Of a stretch of DNA of 64,000 bases, positions 46,038 through 55,239 are shown piece after piece. The position numbers were made by a program, and so were the translations under genes. The first letter of the stretch is position 1. The number at the start of each line of letters is the position of its first letter. Under the pieces are notes generated by a model. That model saw only the letters and a list, made by a program, of their open reading frames with translations. It searched no databases and was not told the origin of the DNA. The stretch lies in NCBI GenBank assembly GCA_977017575.1, contig CDRNVI010000030.1, forward strand, positions 682,001 to 746,000, in the 5' to 3' direction. The DNA comes from Paramoeba atlantica (lineage: Eukaryota; Discosea).

Positions 46038-47116
46038 TACTGTGACCCCCCCACTTATAGTGCCGCGGTTTTCGACCAAACGGCACTATAAGTGGGGGGG
46101 GTAGTATGTTTCAGGTCGAGGGTGAAAATTTTTCCACCCCCAAAAAAAAAGCGTGCCGCTTCGCGGCGCTCATCTTTCTATTAAACCACTGTCCGGGTTA
46201 ATATTCCTGGTAGGAATATTAAGAGGGTATAGGAATATTACGAGGTATAGGAATATAAAAAAAATAGCAGAAAAGGACCAAAATCTTTTTCGCGCCGCTT
46301 CGCGGCGCGGTCTTTGCTCTTGTGCTCGTTTTTGGCTCTTTAGGGATTGGGTGCGCGTTAGGCTTGCTATTTGGATGAAAAAAACATCCAAAAAAGGGAA
46401 TATTGAAGGATGATTTTGGTGGATCTCAAGCAAAGACAGGGTAGGTGTCAGGGAGAGGGGGGGTAGGAATATTAAGCACCTTTAGGACATTTAATATTCC
46501 TGGTAGGAATAATACGAGGGTATAGGAATATTAACCCGGACAGTGGTTTAGTATCTTTCTAGTATATGGTTTTGAGTGTCTAAGCGCTGTAAATGGTGTT
46601 TATGCTCCAGTGCTGCGCATGGGTAATCGCGTGATGGGATGTTCAGGGGGGATAGTACAATAATGCGCAAAAGAAGATGTCTGGATGAGTAATGTGTGGC
46701 ACAACACGGTGAAATAATTCCATAAAGTACGTGACTCGATTTTAGAGATTCGAAAGAGAAATTTACAAACTGTAAACCCGAACGCCCCCTACTCATGGCG
46801 CGGTTACAGAGCAGGGCGACATTTCGCCTTCCCCGGACAGTATGGCCCAGCTCCTTGAAAGGGGCTCGCTGCGTACGCCTTGAGCTCCTTGAAAGGGGCC
46901 ACGAGTGTGCGCTTTGTCCGGCGCCTCGTTTTCGTGAGAACCAGCAGTCATGGAATGGATGAAGGTAACTAATAATAAAGCCTCAAGGATTTCCATAAAT
47001 GAAAATATTAGAAATTTACACCATATTTACTCTACCTTTTTGGTAAAAAAAAATTCATTATTTTCTTTCGGACGTTTTTTTCAAAACGGCACTATAAATG
47101 GGGGGGGGGCACAGTA
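46038..47116. mobile_element. TA-flanked element with GGGGGGGTCACAGTA-type ends
   Basis: Left end TACTGTGACCCCCCCACTTA with TAGTGCCG; right end, on the minus strand, TACTGTGCCCCCCCCCCATT with TATAGTGCCG. Just inside the left end the arm is repeated inverted (CGGCACTATAAGTGGGGG at about 46081), giving a perfect local hairpin. Hairpin words GCCGCTTCGCGGCGC occur twice (about 46154 and 46297). About 1.08 kb, no recognisable protein. It contains the nested element at 46182-46550. Confidence 0.75.
46182..46550. mobile_element. Nested foldback element (TAAACCACTGTCCGGGTTAA)
   Basis: Perfect terminal inverted repeats TAAACCACTGTCCGGGTTAA extended by TATTCC, with CCTGGTAGGAATA and GGGTATAGGAATATTA words repeated at both ends. 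About 369 bp. It lies wholly inside 46038-47116, so it inserted later. Confidence 0.85.
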
Positions 47117-47409
47117 ATGTATATTGTCATAGAAAGGGAATGTAGAATTATGCGTACTAGGACATTTTAACCTTGTTTTCCCAGAAGTTCATTTTCCAGA
47201 AAAAAAGTTTCATTTGACGTTTTCAACCCTATCCGGGCTAGGGTCACCTTATAAAAGGATCACCATTTCAAATGTGAAGAACCACGGGAAACAATGAATT
47301 TCCGCCAGAGGGATTAGTGAGAACTCTCGAATGCGCCAGTGTGAATTGTTTTTTAATCCCAAATTGGCCAAGCTGTATATAATCTCGTTTATAGAATTCG
47401 TGCAAAAGC

Positions 47410-48087
47410 TTATTTTGCCCTCCCTCTCACATTAAGCATTTGCGGCGAAATACATGTTTGACATTTAGGACACTTTTGCCTTGTTTTGAGCGCACTGCTG
47501 CCTGAAGTATGCTGGGAAGATCGAAGAAACAATTTTTTTGACTTTTCGTTTGAACCGTAGCCAGAATCGCGAATTTGTTTAGGAAACATTTCGTGCACGT
47601 ATCCACATTTAATACAATGGTAGAGTTGCTTCGAACTGATGTGGCGCAGTTTGTTTTGTTGAGCTATACGATGTACTGTAGATAGAGCATTCTCTCCATC
47701 GATATCTTCCTCCCTAGATGGACTACGAAACTGTATGTTAGAATTCATACTAGCATCGTCGGGAAGGATACGGAAAGACAAAGGAGTTCGAGTTCCTACA
47801 TTCTTATCTTTCTCAGACCGGGAAAGAATTTCGTGAACCCATGAGAACGCACTGATAGGAGATTTTGCGCGAAAGTCATATTGTGAGCAGAATCTAGAAT
47901 TCGTTCCCGAATTCGAGCTTTGCTGCGACGCGGATCCAGTAGATTTTTGTACTAGGGCAATTTGCTTGGGAAAATGCTCAAAACGGCGCGCCCAATTTAC
48001 GTTATTAATATTGCGTGGCCTCTTTTTCAATACGGAAATGCGCTTGTTTTGATACAATTTTGGTAAATGAGATGGACCAAAACGCAT
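47410..48087 (-). CDS. Hypothetical protein with C-terminal zinc-ribbon motif
   Basis: 225 residues, not recognised. The N-terminal half is basic and Ser-rich. Near the C-terminus are two Cys pairs, YHCIKCGYVHEMF and KCPKCQTCISPQM, separated by about 45 residues, a plausible four-Cys zinc ribbon. It resembles small nuclear or mitochondrial zinc proteins but no family can be named. It stands between transposon-rich stretches yet starts with ATG and follows the host strand. Confidence 0.6.
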   Translation of the reverse strand: MRFGPSHLPKLYQNKRISVLKKRPRNINNVNWARRFEHFPKQIALVQKSTGSASQQSSNSGTNSRFCSQYDFRAKSPISAFSWVHEILSRSEKDKNVGTRTPLSFRILPDDASMNSNIQFRSPSREEDIDGENALSTVHRIAQQNKLRHISSKQLYHCIKCGYVHEMFPKQIRDSGYGSNEKSKKLFLRSSQHTSGSSALKTRQKCPKCQTCISPQMLNVRGRAK

Positions 48088-48347
48088 TAAGGATACACTG
48101 TGAACATTTAGAATACATTACAGCGCATGGATGATACACAATAATTTATTTACGTTTATGAAAAATAGATTAGAAGAAAAATGTTACGAACTCAATAGGA
48201 GAACAGAATACCGAGAAAATACTGTAGGAATGCAATTCACAAAACTGTTGCGTGCGCAAACCCCTAGTACACTTATTATTGAGGGAGACATAAGGAAGAA
48301 GGTAGGAGGATTTAGCCCCCCAGATTTAGCTGCACCCCCTGTATATA

Positions 48348-48397
48348 CAGTGGCGCGTGAGAGAGTAAGAGCAGTGCCACGTAAGGCAGTGACTGCA
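48348..48397. repeat. 50-bp repeat, copy 1
   Basis: CAGTGGCGCGTGAGAGAGTA followed by AGAGCAGTGCCACGTAAGGC. Near copy at 48792-48841 and a partial third at 48859-48882. The rest of 48088-49224 holds no gene I can support. Confidence 0.8.
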
Positions 48398-48791
48398 TTG
48401 TAGCTAGAGTGGGTTAAATTCAAGCAAACTCAGCCTTTTTCAATTTCTAAAAACAAACTGTTTTTTTTATAGCATTCTTTCCGAATTTGTTTCCCGTTAA
48501 TCCATACGGCTTTAATAGCTACTGCTTCCTCAACTTTGGGAGCAATGTAGTGGAAGTTAGATCGGGAACGATTTCAATGGAAATTTGATTTTAACCACTG
48601 CACACAACCGTCCTCGGTCCACAGAGAAACCTTGCTCAAAGTGAGCTCTTTTTGACAGGAAAATCGAGCACACCCCACACAAGGCATTATAAAATACCAA
48701 AAATACTGAAGCAAAGCAAGATTCATGATGAGATTTCGCTTTTGCGGTTGTCGAAAATAAAAAAGGTCAAATTTGCTTTAATTTTACCCTA

Positions 48792-48882
48792 CAGTAGCAC
48801 GTGAGAGAGTAAGAGTACTGCCACGTGAGGTAGTGACTGCAGTGATACAGTGTAGCTGCAGTAGCACGTGAGATAGTACGAG
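48792..48882. repeat. 50-bp repeat, copy 2 and partial copy 3
   Basis: CAGTAGCACGTGAGAGAGTA unit, then a second CAGTAGCACGTGAGATAGTA start 67 bp on. Same orientation as 48348-48397. It may be the decayed end of a larger element. Confidence 0.75.
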
Positions 48883-49224
48883 AATTCAGCAGACGCGTTG
48901 CTATGCAATAGGCTGGGAAATAGTTAACTAGGAAAGTAAGAAGTGTCGGACCAGCTGGCCATGTATTTTTGCCTTGGTTATGAGTGGGAAGAATACAGTT
49001 TCCTACTTGGACGTACGGCAGACATCTAAATTAATGGTCAAAGGCGTTTCAGGAGTGCAGGAAGACGAAACAGAGATCGATAGAGAAATATCAGATAATG
49101 AAGGACTCTCTGATGTGATTGCAGGGGAGGATGGATCTACTTAAATGCGCAGTAAGGCTCTGGACTATTACTTTCGAGGCACAGAACTTGAGTTCTTAAA
49201 GTTTTACCTTTACGACGCCACTAC

Positions 49225-49527
49225 TACCGTATACCCCCCCAGTAATAGACCCCCCCCCCCCCCCAGTATAACAGAGATTTGACCATTTTTGGGCCGACCC
49301 CCAGTAACAGAGATTTGGTTCGGGAGGGTGGTTGGAGGGGAGAGGGGGTGTTTGAGCGGGTGGGGATCGCTGGGCTGGGTGAGGGTGGTTGCGCGGTTGT
49401 CTGGACAGAAAATCAACGCACCCATGAACAAAAAAGGTCTTTTCCCACGAAAAAAGCATACCCCCCCAGTAACAGAGATTTGGCCATTTTGACCCAAAAT
49501 CGATTCTATTACTGGGGGTATACGGTA
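49225..49527. mobile_element. Complete foldback element (TACCGTATACCCCCCCAGTA)
   Basis: About 303 bp. Left TACCGTATACCCCCCCAGTA with ATAGA; the right end is the complement of TACCGTATACCCCCAGTAAT with AGA. An internal pair of CCCCCCAGTAACAGAGATTT words lies in the same orientation. The window start (1-151) holds the right half of another copy. Confidence 0.82.
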
Positions 49528-49674
49528 CGAGAGTAGTATTACGAGAGTTCACATATCATTAGTGAAAACAATTGACAAAACCAAGAAAGGGAGATCAAGA
49601 AACACTACATTTGCTTTCAAGAAAGGACATCCGCTGATTGAAACGTTTACTCAGAGAATACGGAGGAAATATGT

Positions 49675-51736
49675 GAGGGGCTGCGGGTGGTGCCGTGCGA
49701 AACCGTGCCGAAGCCGCGCGAAACCGTGCCGAAACCGCGCGAAACGGCGGTTTACATTTGACCCTCCGAGGCCTCGGTGGATAGTAGCTTGCAGAATAAA
49801 TACTTGCTTTTTTATTTTTTCAAGGCGTTTAGGATATGAGTGGAAGTGCAATAATACATGTGTAATGTGTTGCAAATGATTTTTTTCGAACTACTGGATT
49901 CAACTTATTTATCTTTCTCCAGCTAAGATCCTTATTTATCTTTCTCTAGCAGCTCCTAGAGCGTGCACTTCTCCACATCATTGATCGCCGTGGACATCTT
50001 TTGCAAGATGTTCGATCGCGCGCGATCTACTTTGTGGAAGAGGCAGGTCAAGATCTTGGGTCGTTCCTTGAACAAAACCCTTTGTTTGCTCCGCGGCGTT
50101 CAAGCGAAGTTGATGACTTTGTGGAAAGTCTTTGGCGTTCTGTTTCCGGAAAACGCTCGCGTTGTTGTGCAAACTGGCGTCTCCAGCGGAAAAACACTAA
50201 CATCCGTTCCCAGGAGGAGCGTTCTGTCGTAGAAGCGCCAGGACGTTCCGAGACTCCATCCGGCACATACTACCGGGCGGAAAGCATTCAAACCTCTGAT
50301 CGAATTGTCTCATTTCCACGTCTTTAATAAGTGAAGTGATGAAGTTAAGTTGATAAGTGTTAAGTAAGCGAAGTAAGTCCATTGAGTTAAGTTCTCATCT
50401 CTTCCGATTCTAGAAGTATAAATTTACCTAGTATAAATTTAATTCTAAGGAATATTTAATAAATTCAATAATAAATTTGTTTTATCGTGTCTTTATTTTT
50501 CTTTTCTTCATTTCACTCTTTCTGAATATGTTTGGCATCTGGGCGGTACAGGTACGGGAGTTCTATAACGAGCTCAAGCGAGTACATGGTTCCGATGTCA
50601 CAGAGACTGATTACCGTCGTGTTCAGTCTTCTTTATGCATCTATGCTCTCAACTGCACGTGGGAACAGCTATACGAAGTTCAGAGAACCTGGCTCCCGTC
50701 AGACACCCCTTCAGTTTCTATCCGGACTCTCCGACAAGATTTCGCTCGTGTCGCACAGCTGTGCCGCTCACTCAACCTCATGGACCCCAACCTTCGTTTT
50801 ACTCAAGCAATCGCCTGTCTCCCTGATGTTACTTGCATGCTCGACGTCACGACAATTCCGTGTCGTGCACGAAATCCAAAAGAAGTACGGGACAGGACAT
50901 TGGGAGAACTCTGTTCCCGAGACAGCACCTACTCTGGCAAGCATCGCCAGCACAAGGATGAACTTTTTTTGGCTGATTTAGGGTACATTGGTTGTGCACA
51001 CTGCCTTGTACCCTATAAAAAAATTGGCCGTGGTCTGACCAAATCGCAAAAGCAGCTTAACCAAAGAATTTCATTGATTCGGTCTCGAATTGAGCGATGT
51101 TTTGCTCATTTTGACAGGTTTCGTTTTTTTCATGGTACTGACCATGATATTCCTTGGGTCCGAGACGCCCTTCAAATTGTATCTGTAGTAACGTACGGTC
51201 TGCTGGCTAACAAGCCGCAGTACGATTTTGATTCTATGATATATTCAAGTTTAAAACCTAAAAGTGATGAGGATGAGTGTTTGTGTAGTAAAGGGTGCGG
51301 TATAGTTGAGTGTACAAAAGCCCGCAGAGACTGGCTTAAGGAGCATATCCATAACGTGGCGTACGACCCTAAAAAACCGGGTAAGTGCGCCAAGTCATAA
51401 TGTTCACGTTTTCTAGATTACCGCACTACCGATATTTCATAAAAAAAAGTATGAATCTTGGTTAGAACATAAAAAATGTACACATATTTGCTTTTGATTA
51501 TCCTTTGATCCAATACAATCTTAACTCAGATTTTTTCTACGCGATTGTTGAAATATGACGCAAGGAAGATTGGCCGAGACCGCACTGAGGCCGCACCGAT
51601 ACATCCCACCTTTATGTAGAGAAGGCGTTCGGATCTCTCCGAAACCGCGCGAAACCGCGGCGAAACCGCACGAAACCGCGGCGAAACCGTACCGAAACCG
51701 CGCGAAACCGTGCTGACACAGCACCCGCAGCCCCTC
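49675..51736 (+). mobile_element. IS5/Harbinger-like DNA transposon
   Basis: 2062 bp with terminal inverted repeats GAGGGGCTGCGGGTG and an exact 4-bp duplication ATGT on both sides (49671-49674, 51737-51740). Subterminal arrays of CGAAACCGYGC occur at both ends (about 49695-49745 and 51640-51710) in the same orientation and probably serve as transposase-binding sites. The transposase gene is at 50528-51400. A frame upstream (about 49950-50327) reads ALLHIIDRRGHLLQDVRSRA and EQNPLFAPRRSSEVDDFVES and may be a second element protein, though I cannot assign a Myb-like or other fold. The element sits just left of a PIF1-like helicase fragment. Confidence 0.85.
50528..51400 (+). CDS. DDE transposase, IS5/Harbinger-like, internally shortened
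   Basis: About 290 residues from the ATG at 50528. The first catalytic Asp is in CMLDVTTIPCRARNP, the second in LADLGYIGCAHCLVPYKK, and the Glu in LNQRISLIRSRIERCFAHFD, an order typical of the DDE_Tnp_4 superfamily. The segment normally lying between the YSGKHRQH motif and the second Asp (often more than 40 residues, including a conserved GS.HD) is missing: YSGKHRQHKDELFLADLGYI runs directly on. So this copy probably encodes a defective enzyme. The C-terminus has a Cys cluster (ECLCSKGCGIVEC). The opposite strand to host genes fits its foreign origin. Confidence 0.8.
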   Translation: MFGIWAVQVREFYNELKRVHGSDVTETDYRRVQSSLCIYALNCTWEQLYEVQRTWLPSDTPSVSIRTLRQDFARVAQLCRSLNLMDPNLRFTQAIACLPDVTCMLDVTTIPCRARNPKEVRDRTLGELCSRDSTYSGKHRQHKDELFLADLGYIGCAHCLVPYKKIGRGLTKSQKQLNQRISLIRSRIERCFAHFDRFRFFHGTDHDIPWVRDALQIVSVVTYGLLANKPQYDFDSMIYSSLKPKSDEDECLCSKGCGIVECTKARRDWLKEHIHNVAYDPKKPGKCAKS

Positions 51737-51867
51737 ATGTTATCCCATCTCCAGGATACCTGTATACCTGTATACCACACTGGTCACACCTCCGGGATGT
51801 CGCTACAGATTGCGATCATTCTAGAACTGTTTTAGCAGAAAAACACGCGAAATATTTTTCTTCCCTT

Positions 51868-52419
51868 ATGCATACCTTCTCAAAAGATAAGAAAATATCA
51901 TATAGGCCAAGGGACTGTAAAGCAGAGGTCCAGTGGAAAGAGTATTTGAAGGTACTCAAGGAGTGTAGTGAGGGAAAAAAACGTGGAAGGAACGGAATTC
52001 GTTCTAAAGCAAACAGAAAATCATACAGGATTGTCAGAAGGATACAAAGCCTTCTATACGGAGGTCCAGGGTATGGTAAAAGTGAAACCAGCCGGTGCTT
52101 TATGGAAGCCAAGAACGCTTTCCGCCCAAGATCCGTACTTGCCTTCGGATACTCGGGGGCTTGCGCTGTCAACATTAATGGGGAGACCATACATTCTGGA
52201 TTCTGTTTCCCAGCAGCGTGGAGTAAAAAGAGTAAGAGCGCTTTCCTAGATTATCTAACCCCTCAGAGGCTGAAAAATTTAAAAGAAAAATTCAACGACG
52301 TGGATACCGTTTTGATCGACGAGGCATCATGTGTGTCAGCTAAGACTTTGCGGCAAATTCATCAAAGACTTTGTGCAGTTTCTGTTCCCGGTAAGGCCCA
52401 GGAGTTGCGTTATACGTAG
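51868..52419 (+). pseudogene. PIF1-like helicase fragment of mobile or virus-like origin
   Basis: About 180 residues with a P-loop (SLLYGGPGYGKSETSR) and a Walker B with following motif (VDTVLIDEASCVSAKTLR), as in the PIF1/RRM3 superfamily 1B helicases. Only the N-terminal ATPase part is present, so the gene is incomplete and looks broken. Host kinetoplastid PIF1 genes would be expected on the minus strand here; the + orientation and surroundings suggest an element-derived or virus-like copy, age unknown but probably moderate given the clear motifs. Classification beyond PIF1-like is not possible. Confidence 0.6.
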
Positions 52420-52512
52420 TATGTCCTTCATTACAGAGGTTGCAGCCCTTGAGCGTCACATGGTACACTCCTTTAGTGCGGTTTCTTTAATTGAAATTGT
52501 TAGGCAAACTGC

Positions 52513-52620
52513 ATGAAGTACGGACCTTCGTACTAAGTACGGATAGTACGGTACTTAGAACGTACTAGTACGAAATACGGGGTCCGTACTACGTTTAGTA
52601 CGAAGTACCGTACAGAGGAG
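52513..52620. repeat. Palindrome cluster built on AGTACGG
   Basis: AGTACGGACCTTCGTACTAA on the left is answered by TTTAGTACGAAGTACCGTAC on the right, with AGTACGGTACTT and GTACTAGTACGAA between. The whole 108 bp can fold in several alternative hairpins. Probably a small foldback element just after the helicase fragment. Confidence 0.65.
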
Positions 52621-52754
52621 ATGTATGACTTTCGAAAAACAAAATTTTTAAAATTTCAAAAAAGCGCGTATGCCCCCCCTCCATGGACCCCCCATTTTTT
52701 TAATTTGTTTTTCAAATTTGGACCACCGGGGCCCCCTTTTATATTTTTTTCTTC

Positions 52755-53130
52755 TGAACCCCGCCCAACGAATAAGTCACCCTCCCACTTTTTTTTACAC
52801 GTGATATCGAGATCCGCACGTTCGCGCTATTTCTAGCTCATTTTAAGCTTGTTAAAAAATTAAAAAAAGTCTTGTAATGGTTCTTCGAAAAAATGACCAA
52901 ATCCGCATACTGACTGCCAAAAGGGGGGTTACGAATAGCGGGAAGGTTCTCTTGAGGATGCGACACGGTCAGGGAGTCTCAAAAAAGCAATTGTCCCTCG
53001 ATTTTAATGTTTCCTCACTCCTCTTTGAAGGTAAGAGATAAATTGTTGGAAATGAGAGTGAATGTTCTGGGCGACACATGGCCTTCCACGTGGCCGCCAA
53101 ATAGCCCTGATTTAGGGGGCTGAAACCAGT
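52755..53130 (+). mobile_element. Mariner fragment, relative of element A
   Basis: The left end GAACCCCGCCCAACGAATAA with GTCACCC matches element A's terminal repeat, and TCGAGATCCGCACGTTCGCG matches its leader. From about 52894 the plus strand gives MTKSAY, a stop, LPKGG, then after a frameshift TNSGKVLLRMRHGQGVSKKQ and LSLDFNVS. Near 53085 comes WPPNSPDL. Most of the transposase is deleted and no right terminal repeat was found. This is a dead, internally deleted copy. Confidence 0.8.
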
Positions 53131-53642
53131 AAAATGCAAACCCAGGCAAACACAGTCAGGTCCCAAGAGAAACCAATGGCAAAGGTACTTGGCGTTTTTT
53201 TTGGCTATGGAGTTCGCTGGCGAATCCGGGTGGGGGGTCTAGGGGACTCCAGGGGGATATATGGAAGGTATAGGGGGGGCGAAGCCGGGTCCAGGTTGGG
53301 GGCGCAGGAGGATGCATGGAGTGTGTAGGGAGCGAGTACCCTGTAATGGGGTGTTTCTCCTGGGGAACCCAGCCCTCTCAGATGTAGAGTCACTGGACCT
53401 GACGACTTGGCTAATCAGACCCTCTGGAGAAAATGAAAATCAACAGTATCCCTTTCATCGACCATACCCCCCCTTTTTCGGGATTTTATCACCCGTCTCG
53501 GTTCACCATAAAGACGAAGAGGCAGAGGTTGTAAAGAACCCCCGCAATATTTTGTATTATTTTCACTGTTTTTGTTCACTTTTTCAATCGAGGGTAGAGC
53601 GGTAGTTACACCCCTGTCGAGCTTCATCTACCCCCTCCCTTA

Positions 53643-53720
53643 CAGGTCCTGTATTTTGTTCGACTTTGGAGATATTTGGTATGGGACTGTTTTTCGACCC
53701 AATCGTCTCGAATCAGCTGT
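53643..53720 (+). repeat. Dispersed repeat (CTTGTATTTCGTTCGA unit), copy 2
   Basis: ACAGGTCCTGTATTTTGTTC and TATGGGACTGTTTTTCGACC match 4730-4800 in the same order. The bases before it (53545-53612) match the 42.0 kb repeat inverted. The stretch 53131-54220 otherwise contains no gene. Confidence 0.65.
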
Positions 53721-54224
53721 CCTTTTCCCTCGAGCGACCTTTTTTCTTCCAAGACCTTAAAAGTTTCGTCGAAAAACCCGTTTTTCGTTTGTCCACCCTA
53801 AAAAAAGCCATTTTTTTACATTTTTTTCTTAATGGTCAAGAGATATCGGAATTCTCTCTCCCAAATCAGCGCATTGCACCGGAAAGGCGATCACTGATCA
53901 TAGCAAGGTACAAAGAACCAAAATCCCTAACCTAAGAATAGACGCGAATTACACGACGTTATCATTAAAACATTCGACCTTTTAACAGGAGAACATGTTG
54001 ACAAATTAAGAAATCCTTTTAAAAACTATCGCAAACGACTTCAATTCGTGATAGAAAAGAAAGGGTATTAATAATATCCAATATAATCCAATATAATACC
54101 GTAGTCAAAACTTTTATCGTGAATAATCAATGGATGAATCCCAACATAAAACAAATGTACATGTAATACAAACATTGAGCCGTTATAAAATATTTCTAAT
54201 TATATAGACAACTCCAATTAATAT

Positions 54225-54275
54225 ACCAGATATTTCCAAAATCGAACAAAATACAAGACCTGTAGGGGGGGGTAA
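54225..54275 (-). repeat. Dispersed repeat, partial inverted copy
   Basis: On the minus strand CCTACAGGTCTTGTATTTTG with TTCGATTTTGGAAATAT matches the units at 4730 and 53643. Confidence 0.65.
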
Positions 54276-54336
54276 ATGAAGCTGTACAGGGGTGTATACA
54301 ACCAGCGCAAACACATACAACCACTGCAAATACATG

Positions 54337-54669
54337 TACTGTACCCCCCCTGTTTATAATAGCCTCGACTCCTCCACCCTTTATAGGTTCTTTTTTTTTG
54401 GCAAACCGAGGAAGAGTTTTTAAAGTTTCTTCCACCGTCTTAAATATTTTGATAATGTATTTTCACATGGTGCTTCGAAGTATGCGCGGGTTCGTGCTGG
54501 ACATTTTACTTTAGGAGAGCGCCGGGGACCACTTAAAGGCGATAGGATAATTCCTGGTCCCTCGCTCTCAAATGTAGGGCGATTTCTGTGCCAACTTTTA
54601 ATCGCCCTCCCCCATTTATAGGTTTATTTGGGCAAAAGGGAGGGTATTATAAACAGAGGGGGTACAGTA
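54337..54669. mobile_element. Foldback element (TACTGTACCCCCCCTGTTTA)
   Basis: About 333 bp. Left TACTGTACCCCCCCTGTTTA with TAATAGCCTC; right end complement TACTGTACCCCCTCTGTTTA with TAATACCCTC, TA at both edges. A second inner pair (CCCTTTATAGGTTC; CCATTTATAGGTTT) occurs. No coding capacity. Confidence 0.8.
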
Positions 54670-55239
54670 CTATATTATTATGTAGGAAACAAGATCTTTC
54701 GCACGTTTCCCAGATCTGACACAAACCACAGAGGCGTTGACAGACCAGTTTAGCATGCGATTTATCATACACACAGTGATCGCAAAAATTTGTGAAAAGT
54801 TTGTTGCGTAATTTTTCGAATTACACTTAATTTTGATCAACTTACATTTTATTCTTGGACAAGAAATACACATTCCAATATTGCTTTGAAGAACTAGATT
54901 GCCTCTGTCTTAGATCATTTCCATAAGCGAAATATCTGTCAATAATTGATAGATTGGGAAGATCTGATAATTGTCAATTGGGAATTAAAAATGATACCTG
55001 CTTCACCAAAAAGAGTAATGGCTTCATTATATTCATCGGAGATCACTTCTAGCAAAGCACTTTTCGGACTCTTAAGTAGGGAAGAGTATCTCTTCACTGA
55101 TGATTTCTTAAGAAAAGTGTGAGGAACAAAAGCAGAAAAATCTATAATATGGATGCGATTCCACACAAATTTGTACATCAAACGCATTAGTTGTTCTCCA
55201 CTCACAAATTTGAACCCAACCAGAGGGCTACCGCATTTT
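54670..55239. other. Spacer with a weak minus-strand frame
   Basis: AT-rich. A minus-strand frame of about 100 residues (54939-55256) overlaps the end of the next LRR gene and has no recognisable domain; I do not support it as a gene. Confidence 0.4.

Noticed and set aside
48348-48882. CRISPR-like array
   Set aside because: Only two and a half copies, uneven spacing, eukaryotic setting.
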